DNA of 64,000 bases from Roseicyclus sp. (lineage in GTDB: Bacteria > Pseudomonadota > Alphaproteobacteria > Rhodobacterales > Rhodobacteraceae). Positions 41,488 through 51,244 of the stretch are shown one piece after another. Each line of letters starts with the position of its first letter. The stretch's first letter is position 1. A program made the position numbers and the translations under genes. The notes beneath the pieces were generated by a model. That model was not told the DNA's origin. It searched no databases and saw only the letters and a list, made by a program, of their open reading frames with translations. Where the stretch lies: assembly GCA_018401055.1 (NCBI GenBank), contig JAGYLB010000085.1, positions 62,001 through 126,000 of the forward strand, given 5' to 3'.

Positions 41488-44088
41488 ATGAAAGACGCCG
41501 CCCCCCAGCCCATTCACCTCGCCGATTACCGCCCGCCCTCGCATCTGGTGGACAGCGTGCAACTGACCTTCCGCCTTGCGCCGGCGGCCACGCGCGTGCT
41601 GTCGAAAATCCACCTCCGGGCCAATCCGGCGGGGCTTGAAAACGGCAATCTGCGGCTGAATGGCGAGGGGTTGCGGCTGATCTCTTGCGCGATCGACGGT
41701 CAGGCCCTCAGCGCACTCGACTACCTGCTGACGACCGAAGGGCTGACCGTGCCCGCCGAACGCCTGCCCGCCGACGGTTTCTTGTGGGAGGCCGAGGTGG
41801 AGATCGACCCGGCAGGCAACACAGCCCTCGAAGGGCTTTACATGTCGGGCGGCATGTATTGCACACAATGCGAAGCCGAAGGGTTCCGCAAGATCACCTT
41901 CTACCCCGACCGGCCGGACGTGATGGCCCCTTTCACCGTGCGGATCGAAAGCGAGATGCCGGTCCTGTTGTCGAACGGCAATCCGGGCGCGTCCGGCCCC
42001 GGCTGGGCCGAATGGCACGACCCATGGCCCAAGCCCGCCTATCTGTTTGCGCTGGTCGCGGGCGATCTGGTGGCGCATAGCGACGCCTTCACCACGATGT
42101 CGGGCCGCGCGGTCGATCTCAACATCTGGGTCCGCCCCGGCGACGAGGACAAATGCGCCTATGCGATGGATGCGCTCAAACGCTCCATGCGCTGGGACGA
42201 GGAGGTTTATGGCCGTGAATACGATCTCGACGTGTTCAACATCGTGGCCGTCGATGATTTCAACATGGGCGCGATGGAGAACAAGGGGCTGAACATCTTC
42301 AACTCCAAATACGTCCTCGCCAGCCCCGAGACTGCCACCGACCGCGATTATGACTTCATCGAAAGTATTGTCGCGCATGAATATTTCCACAACTGGACCG
42401 GCAACCGGATCACTTGCCGCGACTGGTTCCAGCTCTGCCTCAAGGAGGGTCTGACGGTATTCCGCGACCAACAGTTCAGCGCCGACACCCGCTCGCACGC
42501 CGTGCAGCGGATCGAGGACGTGTTGCAACTGCGCGCCCGCCAGTTCCGCGAGGATGCAGGCCCGCTGGCCCATAACGTACGCCCCGATGCCTACGTCGAG
42601 ATCAACAATTTCTACACAGCGACGGTCTACGAGAAGGGCGCGGAAGTCATCGGCATGCTCAAGCGCCTCGTCGGCGCGCAGGAATATCGCGCGGCTCTCG
42701 ACGAATATTTCCGCCGTCACGACGGGCGGGCCTGCACGATAGAGGATTGGCTGGCGGTGTTCCAAGACGTGACAGGCCGGGATCTGTCGCAGTTCAAGCG
42801 CTGGTATACGCAGGCGGGCACCCCGCGCTTGACAGCCGAATGGCAGGTCACGGGCGACCGGCTGCATCTGCGGATGGCGCAAGTGGTGCCGCCGACGCCC
42901 GACCAGCCGCTCAAGGAACCGGTTGTGATCCCCATCGCCATGGGCCTCCTTGCGCCCGACGGCACCGAGCTGTTGCCCGAGACGACCGTGATCCTCGACA
43001 GCCGCGAGACGGTTCTGGATTTCGACCTTGCCAAGATGGCGGCGCAGGCGGGCATCGCAGTGCCCGACCGCGTCATCCCCTCGCTTCTGCGCGGCTTTTC
43101 CGCGCCCGTGATCCTCGACGCGGCCCTGACGCGCGCCGACCGGCTGGTGCTGCTGGCCCATGACCCCGACCCGTTCAACCGTTGGGAGGCCGGGCGCAGC
43201 CTGATGCGCGAGACGCTGATGGGGATGCTGACGGGCGGCGCACCGGACCCTGCCCTGTTCGACGCTTTGGGCCGACTTCTCGCCGATGCGCGGCTCGACG
43301 CCGCCTTCCGCGCGCTCTGTCTTGCGCTGCCGTCGGAGGATGACTTGGCGCAGGCCGCCCATGACGGCGGGCTGGTGCCCGATCCGACCGCGATCCACAC
43401 CACCCGCAAGGTGTTCCAGAGCGCGATGGCGGACGCGCTGCAAGGCCAGCTTGTCGTGCTTTATGACGCCATGGACCCCGGGCCGGGGTATAGCCCTGAC
43501 GCGGATCAGGCGGCAGGCCGCGCCTTGCGCAATGCGGCGCTGATGCTGCTGACCCGGATCGAGGGACCCGACCGCGCCCACGCGCATTACGACGCGGCCA
43601 CCAACATGACCGATGAGATCGCGGCCTTTACCGCGCTGCTCGAGGCGGGCGACACCAGCGTCGCCCAACGCTTCCACGACCGCTGGAAGGATGACCGGCT
43701 GGTGATGGACAAATGGTTCATGGCGCAGGTCGCCCATGCCGCGCCGGACCAAGCGGTCGCGACCGCGCAGGCACTGACAGACCATCCGCTGTTCGACTGG
43801 ACCAATCCCAACCGCTTCCGGTCGGTGATCGGCGGATTGACCTCGGGCAATCCGGCGGGGTTCCATGACCCCTCGGGCGCAGGCTATGCCTTTCTGGCCG
43901 ACTGGCTGATCCGGTTGGATGCCAAGAACCCGCAGACGGCGGCGCGGATGTCGACGGCCTTCGAGACGTGGAAACGCTATGATGCCGACCGGCAGGAGAT
44001 GATCCGCGCCGAGCTCGACCGGATCGCGGCCACGGACGGCCTGAGCCGTGACCTGTCGGAGATGGTGGGCCGCATCAGGGGCGCCTAA
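41488..44088 (+). CDS. pepN: Aminopeptidase N (M1 family)
   Basis: Intact 866-aa zinc metallopeptidase, typical for PepN. Substrate-recognition GAMEN is present as FNMGAMENKGLN; the zinc site is VAHEYFHNWTGNRITC followed by the Glu in LKEGLTVFRDQQFS. The start at 41488 is preceded by CAGGAGAG. It releases N-terminal residues from peptides in the cytoplasm. Its full length, without any frame break over 2.6 kb, contrasts with many neighbours. Confidence 0.96.
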   Translation: MKDAAPQPIHLADYRPPSHLVDSVQLTFRLAPAATRVLSKIHLRANPAGLENGNLRLNGEGLRLISCAIDGQALSALDYLLTTEGLTVPAERLPADGFLWEAEVEIDPAGNTALEGLYMSGGMYCTQCEAEGFRKITFYPDRPDVMAPFTVRIESEMPVLLSNGNPGASGPGWAEWHDPWPKPAYLFALVAGDLVAHSDAFTTMSGRAVDLNIWVRPGDEDKCAYAMDALKRSMRWDEEVYGREYDLDVFNIVAVDDFNMGAMENKGLNIFNSKYVLASPETATDRDYDFIESIVAHEYFHNWTGNRITCRDWFQLCLKEGLTVFRDQQFSADTRSHAVQRIEDVLQLRARQFREDAGPLAHNVRPDAYVEINNFYTATVYEKGAEVIGMLKRLVGAQEYRAALDEYFRRHDGRACTIEDWLAVFQDVTGRDLSQFKRWYTQAGTPRLTAEWQVTGDRLHLRMAQVVPPTPDQPLKEPVVIPIAMGLLAPDGTELLPETTVILDSRETVLDFDLAKMAAQAGIAVPDRVIPSLLRGFSAPVILDAALTRADRLVLLAHDPDPFNRWEAGRSLMRETLMGMLTGGAPDPALFDALGRLLADARLDAAFRALCLALPSEDDLAQAAHDGGLVPDPTAIHTTRKVFQSAMADALQGQLVVLYDAMDPGPGYSPDADQAAGRALRNAALMLLTRIEGPDRAHAHYDAATNMTDEIAAFTALLEAGDTSVAQRFHDRWKDDRLVMDKWFMAQVAHAAPDQAVATAQALTDHPLFDWTNPNRFRSVIGGLTSGNPAGFHDPSGAGYAFLADWLIRLDAKNPQTAARMSTAFETWKRYDADRQEMIRAELDRIAATDGLSRDLSEMVGRIRGA

Positions 44089-44146
44089 CCCCTGCATGGG
44101 TGGAAGAGCGCAGGCCGGGCTTGCATTTTTTGAGAAAGATGAAGGC

Positions 44147-44917
44147 TCAGGCGGCGATGGTCACGGCCAGCCAGACCAGCGCGATCAGCACCGGCTGGTG
44201 GATGAGGTAGACGGCGAGGCTGTGGCGTCCGGGCAAGGCCAGCCAGTGTGCTGCGCGCGGGGCCTGCCAGCGCGCCAGCCTGTCCCATCCGCCGCGCGCT
44301 GCCATCACGCGCGCCACAGCGATACCGAAGAGGACCGGGCCGAACCACGGGAAGAGGGGCACATAATCGACGGACCGCACGCCGATGGCCTGCAGCCCTG
44401 ACCACCAGAACATGGGTGCATTGAGCACCTCGAGGCGTATGACCTGCGGCAGCCAGATCACCGCGACGCCCAAACCCGCCAGAACCGGTGCGGGCAGCCT
44501 GAGACAGGCCAAACCGATGAGGCTTGAGGCGGCGATGCAATGCAGGATGCCGAAAAAGATGAAGGCCTCGCGCATCGCCAGATAGGTCGCGGCCGTGATC
44601 ACCAGCGCCGCCGCCGCGATCATCGCGAATCGCCGCCAGAACCCGCGCCAGCGGATGCCTTGCCCATGCGCGAGCCACAGGCTGACCCCGGCGAGAAACA
44701 GGAAGAAGCCCGCCGTCAGATAGGCCAGCCAGCGCCAGCCGGGCTGCATCGTGGTGCCGGGCGCAACGATGCCGAACAACTCCAGATCGAACACGAAATG
44801 GAACACCGCCATGGCGATCAGCGCCATGGTCCGCGCCATGTCGAGGGCGACGATCCGGTTTGCACCCGCCGCGACCGCTGTCGTCCCGTCCGTCGTGATC
44901 GTGTCGCCCTGCTTCAT
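44147..44917 (-). CDS. DUF1624 heparan-alpha-glucosaminide acetyltransferase-like protein
   Basis: Intact 256 aa polytopic membrane protein with about seven helices. N-terminal RIVALDMARTMALIAMAVFHF and the C-terminal LALPGRHSLAVYLIHQPVLI are characteristic of the DUF1624/acyltransferase-3-like fold. The histidines in VFHFVFD and FGILHCIA are candidate catalytic residues. Substrate unknown. It converges with pepN. Confidence 0.8.
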   Translation of the reverse strand: MKQGDTITTDGTTAVAAGANRIVALDMARTMALIAMAVFHFVFDLELFGIVAPGTTMQPGWRWLAYLTAGFFLFLAGVSLWLAHGQGIRWRGFWRRFAMIAAAALVITAATYLAMREAFIFFGILHCIAASSLIGLACLRLPAPVLAGLGVAVIWLPQVIRLEVLNAPMFWWSGLQAIGVRSVDYVPLFPWFGPVLFGIAVARVMAARGGWDRLARWQAPRAAHWLALPGRHSLAVYLIHQPVLIALVWLAVTIAA

Positions 44918-45002
44918 CGTTCAACCCTAGCAACACACCGCCGGCTTGCCCAGACGCGCGCGACCGTCACGCGGGTGTCACCGCCAGGTGTCAAGATAAG
45001 GC

Positions 45003-45383
45003 ATGGATATGGTTGCCCGACTCGATCCGCTGATCGCCGAGCGTGCGCCCTGGATCACCGGGACAAGCGCGGGCATGAGACTTGCGCGCTGGTCGCTCCA
45101 TGAGCTTCTCGCCTATCCTCGCACCGTGCAGATGGCCCGGACGCTTGCCCCGCTGCCCGGGCCGGCTGTGATGCACAAGGCCGCGCGGATGATCGCGCGC
45201 GACGTCCAGGTCAGCGGCCTGTCGCATGTGCCCGCCAGTGGCCCGGCGCTGATCGTGGCCAACCACCCGACAGGGATCGCCGATGGGCTGGTCTTGACCC
45301 GGGTGCTGGGCGCAGTGCGGCAAGACGCCTATTTCTATGCGAATGCCGACATTCTGCGGGTGCTGCCACTGAATAGCCCCTAG
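45003..45383 (+). pseudogene. PlsC-like acyltransferase truncated by IS3 element
   Basis: The first 123 codons are intact: MDMVARLDPLIAERAP, then the acyltransferase block I VANHPTGIADG (HxxxxD motif). The gene is cut at 45370 by the IS3 element; the frame runs a few codons into the IS end and stops. With the IS removed the frame would continue only eight codons past the junction, so the 3' part is lost or changed. Known members acylate lysophosphatidate or similar lipids. Confidence 0.75.
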
Positions 45384-45429
45384 ATTTGTAGACGCCTTGC
45401 TTGGTAATTTTGGAAGCAAGGAGGACGAG

Positions 45430-45674
45430 ATGTCCGCAAACAAATTCACAGACGAGTTCAAGCGCGATGCGGTGGCCCAGGTCGATGATCGGGGCTATCC
45501 GGTGCGCGAGGTGGCCGAGCGGCTGGGAGTCAGCACCAAGTCGATCTACACGTGGCAAAAGCAGTTTTCGCGACCTGCGAAGGTCATGCAGGAGGTCGAT
45601 GCTCAGGCCGACGAGATCCGCCGCCTCAAGCGCGATTTGGCGCGGGTCACGGAGGAGCGGGATATCCTAAAAAA
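45430..45674 (+). pseudogene. IS3 transposase OrfA, cut by IS110
   Basis: MSANKFTDEFKRDAVAQVDD then an HTH region (VREVAERLGVSTKSIYTWQ) and a leucine-zipper-like helix (ADEIRRLKRDLARVTEERDILK), the normal IS3 OrfA layout. It should end shortly after ILKKATAYFA; that tail is now found behind the IS110 element at about 47268-47295. The GGAGG at the start is intact. Confidence 0.85.
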
Positions 45675-47270
45675 CCGTTCCGGGCCGCAGCCCGCCTGTG
45701 CGCGGTAGTAACAGCCTGTGCTATGCTGCGCTCGAAGGGCAGTTGCCGATGGCTTATTGGTGGGCTGGACCCCGTTAAAAAACGTGGCACATGGGTCGAT
45801 GCGCACTTGAGAGTGGTGACGCCGCCATCGCGGCGATCCCGGTTAGGAAGATGACGAACTTGCATGGCCCACGCCCTTCGTCTTGAACGGAGGAGATGCC
45901 ATGACGAAGTCAAAGACCGGCGACCAACCGGACCTGAAGATGGTCAACCCCAATGCGGCCGCGATCGACATCGGCTCGACCATGCACATGGCGGCTGTTA
46001 ACCCTGACGCCGATACCATGCCAGTGCGTGCTTTCGGGACATTCACTCAGGATTTGCACGACCTTGTAGATTGGTTCCAGTCATGCGGCGTCACCAGCGT
46101 GGCCATGGAATCGACCGGCGTATACTGGATACCGGCCTTCGAGATCCTGGAGGCAAATGGCTTCGAGGTCATTCTCGTGAATGCCCGCTACGCCAAGAAC
46201 GTGCCAGGCCGCAAAACGGACGTGAGCGATGCGGGATGGCTGCGCCAGTTGCATTCCTACGGTCTGCTCCGTGGCAGTTTCCGCCCTGAGGCGGAGATCG
46301 CTACCCTGCGCGCCTACATGCGGCAAAGGGAACGGCTCACCGAATATACCGCCGCTCACATCCAACACATGCAGAAGGCGTTGATGGAGATGAACCTGCA
46401 ACTGCACCATGTCGTCTCCGACATCACAGGCGCGACGGGTATGCGGATCATCCGCGCCATCGTCGATGGTGAGCGTGACCCAGAAGTTCTCGCCGCGTTC
46501 CGGGATGTACGCTGCAAATCCTCGATGGACACGATCAAGGCCGCGCTGGTCGGCAACGACCGTGAGGAGCATGTCTTTGCCCTGACACAGTCGCTCGAAC
46601 TTTACGATTTCTACAAAGCGAAGATTGAGGCCTGCGATCGCAAGTTGGAGGCTGCGGTGGGGGCGCTGACTGTTCGGGCCGACAATGACCTGGCTCCGCT
46701 GCCCAAGGCACGGATCAAAGGCAGGCAGCACAACGCGCCGTCCTTTGATGTGCGGGCGGCGCTTTACGGGGTGTTGGGCACAGACCTGACGCAGATCCAC
46801 GGTCTTGGCCCGTCACTGGCCCTGAAGCTTGTGGCCGAATGCGGCACGGACCTGCGCGCCTGGAAGAGCGCCAAGCACTTCACGTCCTGGCTCTGTTTGG
46901 CTCCGGGTAACAAGATCTCTGGGGGCAAGCTGCTGTCCTCGCGGACGCGCCGGTCCTCAAGTCGTGCGGCCGCTCTCTTGCGCTTGGCAGCCGTTACGAT
47001 TGGCAAAAGCGATACGGCCCTAGGCGCGTTTTACCGCCGACTGTCATCGCGCATCGGCAAGCAAAAAGCGGTGACGGCCACGGCGCGCAAGATCGCAGTC
47101 TTGTTCTACAACGCCATTCGGCATGGCATGACCTATAAGGATCAGGGTGCTGCGGCCTATGATGAACGACATCGGCAACGCGTGCTATCAAACCTTCGAC
47201 GGCGCGCCAAGACCCTCGGTTTTGCTTTGGCGCCCATTCCCGAGGCCGCGGCTGTTTCTTAGGAAGGCGA
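45675..47270 (+). mobile_element. IS110-family element inside the IS3 element
   Basis: About 1.6 kb inserted between the A run ending OrfA and the GGCGACCGCATAC that begins the OrfA tail. No inverted repeats or target duplication are obvious, which is normal for IS110. Boundaries are estimated from where IS3 similarity stops and resumes, with an uncertainty of a few bases. About 220 bases before the transposase start could hold the bridge-RNA region known for this family; its fold was not checked. Confidence 0.75.
45901..47262 (+). CDS. IS110-family transposase
   Basis: Intact 453 aa. N-terminal RuvC-like DEDD part: AAAIDIGSTMHMAAV, VTSVAMESTGVYW, VNARYAKNVPGRKTDVSDAGWL. C-terminal transposase_20 part: IHGLGPSLALKLVAECG, FTSWLCLAPGNKISGGK with the catalytic serine region, and LFYNAIRHGMTYKDQG. 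GGAGGAG precedes ATG 45901. Lack of any frame break suggests it may still be active. Confidence 0.93.
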   Translation: MTKSKTGDQPDLKMVNPNAAAIDIGSTMHMAAVNPDADTMPVRAFGTFTQDLHDLVDWFQSCGVTSVAMESTGVYWIPAFEILEANGFEVILVNARYAKNVPGRKTDVSDAGWLRQLHSYGLLRGSFRPEAEIATLRAYMRQRERLTEYTAAHIQHMQKALMEMNLQLHHVVSDITGATGMRIIRAIVDGERDPEVLAAFRDVRCKSSMDTIKAALVGNDREEHVFALTQSLELYDFYKAKIEACDRKLEAAVGALTVRADNDLAPLPKARIKGRQHNAPSFDVRAALYGVLGTDLTQIHGLGPSLALKLVAECGTDLRAWKSAKHFTSWLCLAPGNKISGGKLLSSRTRRSSSRAAALLRLAAVTIGKSDTALGAFYRRLSSRIGKQKAVTATARKIAVLFYNAIRHGMTYKDQGAAAYDERHRQRVLSNLRRRAKTLGFALAPIPEAAAVS

Positions 47271-47548
47271 CCGCATACTTCGCCAGGGAATCCCGGTGAG
47301 GTATGCGTTCATCGCGGAGAACCGGCTGGTCTTTGCAGTCCGGGCCATGTGCCGGATGCTGCTGGTTCATCCGAGCGGCTTTTATGCGTGGTTGCGCGAA
47401 CCCCTTTCTCAACGGGCGCTGGAGGATGAGCGCCAAACGGTGCTGCTGAAGCAGGCTTGGGATGACAGCGGTGAAGTCTATGGATACCGCAAGCTGCACG
47501 ATGATCTATGCGACATGGGCGAGGACATCAGCCCCAACCGGGCTTGGC

Positions 47549-48866
47549 GGGACTATCCTGAATTTTGTGCGCTGACGTGGTAACTGCTCTCAGAGGAGAC
47601 CCACGTATGAGCATCGACAAAGACCTGCTGGACCGACTGATGGAAGGCCGCTCGCCTGGCGATCTGTTTGGCAAGACCGGCATTCTGGCGGAACTGACCA
47701 AGGCGCTGGCGGAACGTGCGCTGAGCACGGAGATGGACGTCCATCTCGATGAAGAGCGCGCAGAAGACGCGCCTGAGGGCCAGAACCAGCCCCCCAATCG
47801 CCGCAACGGGCGCAGCCAGAAGACGGTGACCACCGACAGCGGCAAGGTGGTTCTGGACATTCCGCGCGACCGCAACGGCACCTTCGATCCGCTGCTGATC
47901 GCCAAATATCAGCGCCGCTTCCCCGAATTCGACCGCAAGATCGTCAGCATGTATGCCCGCGGCATGACGACCCGCGAGATCCAGGGCCACATCGAGGAAA
48001 TCTATGGCGTCGAGGCATCGCCCAGTCTGATCTCGGCGATCACCGACGCGGCCATGGAAGAGGTGACCGCCTGGCAGAACCGCCCCTTGGAGCCCTGCTA
48101 TCCGATCGTCTTCATGGACGCGATCCGGGTCAATATCCGCAGCGACGGGGTAGTCGCGAACAAGGCGGTCTTCGTGGCACTCGCGGTTTTGCCGGACGGC
48201 ACCCGGGACGTTCTGGGGCTTTGGTTCCAGGCCAATGAGGGCGCGAAATTCTGGGCCAAGGTTCTCGGCGACCTGCGCAACCGGGGCGTCCAGGACATCC
48301 TCATCGCCGTCGTAGACGGGCTGAAGGGGTTCCCGCAGGCCATCGAGGCCGCCTTCCCGCAGGCCCGGATCCAGACCTGCATTGTCCATCTGCTGCGCCA
48401 TTCCATGAACTTCGCCAGCTACAAGGACCGCAAGGCCGTCGCCGCCGCCCTCAAGGCGATCTACACGGCGGTGGATGCCGATGCGGCCGAGCTGGCCTTG
48501 GCAGAGTTCGAGGACAGCGATCTGGCCAAACGATATCCGGCGATCGCGCCGAGCTGGCGGCGGGCCTGGAACGAGGTCATCCCATTCCTCGATTACCCGC
48601 CCGAGGTCCGCAAGCTGATCTACACCACGAACGCCATTGAGGCGCTGAACTCGAAGATCCGGCGCGCCGTCCGCACCCGGGGCCACTTCCCCAGCGACGA
48701 TGCGGCCGCGAAATTGATCTATCTCGCACTCAATGCTACATCACCCGAGTGGAAGCGCTCGGTGCGCGAATGGCACGCTGTCAGATCTCAGCTCGCCATC
48801 ATGTTCGAAGACCGCTTCCCAATGGCCTGACAAATGACGTCAGAGCACAAAATATCTGACAGTCTC
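47549..48866 (+). mobile_element. IS256-family element inside the IS3 element
   Basis: 1318 bp. Imperfect inverted repeats begin GGGACTATCC at the left and GAGACTGTCA (read inward) at the right, followed by a shared ATTTTGTGC block and CTGACGT. The 8-base direct repeat GGCTTGGC flanks it (47541-47548 and 48867-48874), the size expected for IS256. It is the youngest or equally young layer, since it cuts the IS3 OrfB. Confidence 0.92.
47607..48830 (+). CDS. IS256-family transposase
   Basis: Intact 407 aa mutator-type transposase. DDE residues lie in IVFMDAIRVNIR, AVVDGLKGFPQA and TTNAIEALNSKIRRA. The HTH-like part ARGMTTREIQGHIEEIYGVEASPS is in the N-terminal third. AGAGGAGAC precedes ATG 47607. 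No frame break, so it may be functional. Confidence 0.94.
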   Translation: MSIDKDLLDRLMEGRSPGDLFGKTGILAELTKALAERALSTEMDVHLDEERAEDAPEGQNQPPNRRNGRSQKTVTTDSGKVVLDIPRDRNGTFDPLLIAKYQRRFPEFDRKIVSMYARGMTTREIQGHIEEIYGVEASPSLISAITDAAMEEVTAWQNRPLEPCYPIVFMDAIRVNIRSDGVVANKAVFVALAVLPDGTRDVLGLWFQANEGAKFWAKVLGDLRNRGVQDILIAVVDGLKGFPQAIEAAFPQARIQTCIVHLLRHSMNFASYKDRKAVAAALKAIYTAVDADAAELALAEFEDSDLAKRYPAIAPSWRRAWNEVIPFLDYPPEVRKLIYTTNAIEALNSKIRRAVRTRGHFPSDDAAAKLIYLALNATSPEWKRSVREWHAVRSQLAIMFEDRFPMA

Positions 48867-49562
48867 GGCTTGGCGCCTGGCACGTCTGGCGGGCATAAGG
48901 GCCCAGATTGGTTACAAAAAGAAGCCGGGCTCATACGGTGGCAGCCCCTCTGTTGTTGCCGACAACACCCTGAACCGTGAGTTCGATGTCGATGCCCCTG
49001 ATCAGTTCTGGGTCACTGACATCACATATATCCGCACGCATGAGGGGTTTCTGTATCTGGCCGTCGTGATCGATTTGTTTTCCCGGCGGGTGATCGGTTG
49101 GTCGATGCAGGGGCGCACCTATGCCGACCTGCCGCTGCAAGCCCTGCTGATGGCCGTCTGGCGGCGCAAACCAAAGACCAAGGTCCATGTTCATTCTGAC
49201 CAGGGTTCTCAGTTCACTGGCTATGAGTGGCAGGAGTTCCTCGAACAGCACAATCTGGTCCCCAGCATGAGCCGCCGCGGAAACTGCTGGGACAACGCTG
49301 TGGTGGAAAGCTTCTTCAACCTGCTCAAACGCGAACGCATCCGGCGCAGGAAATACAAAACCCGCGAAGAAGCCCGCCAAGACGTGTTCGACTACATCGA
49401 GTTCTTCTACAACCCGCAGCGCAAACACGTTAGAAACGGAATGCTGTCACCGATCGCCTTCGAACAGCAGCAGAAACTGAAGCTGCAAGGCGTCTAGGAA
49501 ACTCGGGGCTATTCACTCCCTCCGCTCGCTGCCTCGCAACGAACGGTCTGACAGAACGTCAG

Positions 49563-49618
49563 GGGGGTCAAAATTGGACGCCGATACCCCGCCTTAGGGG
49601 GTCAAAATTGCACGCCGA
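49563..49618. repeat. Two direct repeats, IS21-end-like
   Basis: GGGGGTCAAAATTG followed by (G/C)ACGCCGA occurs at 49563-49584 and again at 49597-49618, a 34-base period. Repeats of this kind are typical of the multiple terminal sites of IS21-type elements. No istA or istB gene is nearby, so this is probably a remnant end. The rest of 49515-49742 holds no gene I can support. Confidence 0.55.
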
Positions 49619-49742
49619 AACACGTATGGGGTGTCGTCACTCTGATCGGTGCATCGGTACCGCGCCTGAGCGGGGCACTGTTCCTCCGCATAACAAGCTC
49701 ATCTGGACCAACGCTCCGATCGGCAGAGCGCGTTGGTCACCC

Positions 49743-51108
49743 GTGGATGACGTCCCGGGAAGTGGTGTAGCTCACCGAGGGCCTCGCGCTCACTGGCGGG
49801 CCGAACTGGTCAGTCGGTCTAAGCAGCAGGCAGGCTGACGTTGAGATCATCGCAGACCGGCGCGAGCGTTTCCAGTGTCATGTATCTGGCGCGCTGGACC
49901 GTCCATTCCTCGGTCTGCTCCATCAGGATTGCGCCGACGAGGCGGCGGATCGATGCCTCGTTCGGGAATATCCCGACGACATCGGTGCGCCGCTTGATTT
50001 CGCCGTTCAGACGCTCGATCGGGTTTGTGCTGTGGAGCTTGGTGCGATGTTGCGCAGGGAAGGTCATGTAGGCCAGCACGTCCTCTTCGGCGGTATCCAT
50101 GAGTGTGGCCAGCTTCGGGAGCTTGCCGCGCATCTGGTCGGCCACCAGGCGCCACTGGGCCTTGGCTGCCGTGTGGTCCGGCTGTGCGAAGGCGGTGGCG
50201 ATGAAGGCCGAGACCACCCTGCGGCTGTTCTTGCCGGCATGGGCGAGAGCATTGCGCTGGAAATGCACCCGGCATCGCTGCCAACTCGTGGACAGGACGC
50301 GGGCCGTCGCGGCCTTGATCCCTTCATGTGCGTCGCTGATGACCAGCTTCACCCCGCCGAGACCCCGCCGCACGAGGTCCCGGAGGAACTCGGTCCAGAA
50401 CGGCTCGGCTTCGAGGCGCCGATGGCCATGCCCAGGACCTCACGACGCCCATCGGTGTTGACGCCGACCGCAAGGGTGACGGCCACAGACACGATCCGCC
50501 CGCCCTGGCGCACCTTGAGGTAGGTGGCATCGATCCAGAGATAGGGCCATTCGCCCTCGATCGGCCGGGTCAGGAAGGCATCGACACGTTCGTCGATCTC
50601 TTCGCAGAGACGGCTGACCTGGCTCTTCGAGATCCCGGTGCCGCCCATCGCCTGCACGAGGTCGTCCATCGAGCGCGTCGATACGCCATGAACATAGGCC
50701 TCCTGGATCACGGCCGTGAGGGCCCTCTCGACCGAGCGCCGCGGCTCCAGGAAGGACGGGAAGTAGGAGCCGGTGCGCAGCCGCGGATGCGCAGCTCGAC
50801 GCTTCCCGCCCGGGTCTCCCAATCCCGATCACGGTAGCCGCTGCGCTGCGCCAGCCGCTCGCTGCTCTTCTCGCCATAGTCAGCGCCTGTCTTGGCGCCA
50901 ACCTCCAGCTCCATTAAGCGTTCGGCCGCGAAGCCGATCATCTCGCGCAGCAGGTCAGCATCGGCGCTCTTCTCCATCAGCGCGCGGAGGTCCATCATGG
51001 GTTTGGTCATCGGGGCATCCCTCGGTTCAGGTTGGTTGTCGCAACCCGACCCTACCGAGAAACCCGATGGCCACCGCAAGCTACACCACGCCTGGGGACG
51101 TCATCCAC
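49743..51108 (-). mobile_element. Second IS256-type element, no target duplication found
   Basis: Inverted repeats GTGGATGACGTCCC (left, from 49743) and the same sequence read inward from 51108, each followed after five bases by GTGGTGTAGCT. About 1366 bp. The flanking eight bases differ between the two sides, suggesting an old insertion or a rearrangement. One transposase gene, itself frame-broken. Confidence 0.82.
49819..51010 (-). pseudogene. IS256-family transposase, frame-broken
   Basis: About 397 aa over three frames: MTKPMMDLRALMEKSADADLL (51010), [11 protein letters not shown], then the DDE core [23 protein letters not shown] and STNPIERLNGEIKRR, ending LNVSLPAA. Breaks lie near 50785-50800 and near 50400-50415. 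It differs clearly in sequence from the transposase at 47607-48830. Sequencing error or true decay cannot be told apart. Confidence 0.88.
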
Positions 51109-51244
51109 CCGTGCCTGCAAGCCTGAGTGAGGCTTGGCCAAGTTTTCTTCATCCCTCCCGGAAAATTCGCGCTATACCTTGCGTTTGAAACGGTTGTCCG
51201 GCGCCCGGAGGAGGGGCGCGCGGTGCCAAAAGGGAGGAACAGGG

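Larger units (their letters stand above)
47296..49497 (+). pseudogene. IS3 transposase OrfB, split by IS256
   Basis: The 5' part from GTG 47296 encodes the HTH_21 region (MLLVHPSGFYAWLREPLS, VYGYRKLHDDL). The 3' part from about 48875 encodes the DDE integrase core: DQFWVTDITYI (D), HSDQGSQFTG (D), RGNCWDNAVVESFF (E). Removing the IS256 with one 8-base repeat joins SPNR-AWRLARLAGIRAQIGYKKK in frame, so the OrfB was intact before insertion. Confidence 0.9.
45371..49514 (+). mobile_element. IS3-family element invaded by two other ISs
   Basis: Ends are inverted repeats starting GAATAGCCCC at the left and, read inward, at the right (GGGGCTATTC at 49505-49514). ACT occurs on both outer sides (45368-45370 and 49515-49517), a 3-bp duplication expected for IS3. 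Without its two guests the element is about 1.2 kb, the normal IS3 size. It carries orfA and orfB, both disrupted. Confidence 0.88.

Noticed and set aside
41440..44097. 885-codon open frame on the minus strand
   Set aside because: It is exactly antisense to the intact pepN gene, has no family resemblance and arises from high-GC codon bias.
45675..45900. CRISPR-like or structured non-coding RNA before the IS110 transposase
   Set aside because: No spaced direct repeats. A bridge RNA is expected for IS110 in this region, but I could not fold or compare it, so no RNA feature is claimed.
49608..49838. 76-codon frame between the IS elements
   Set aside because: Covers IS21-like repeat and IS256 terminal repeat sequence; no protein resemblance.
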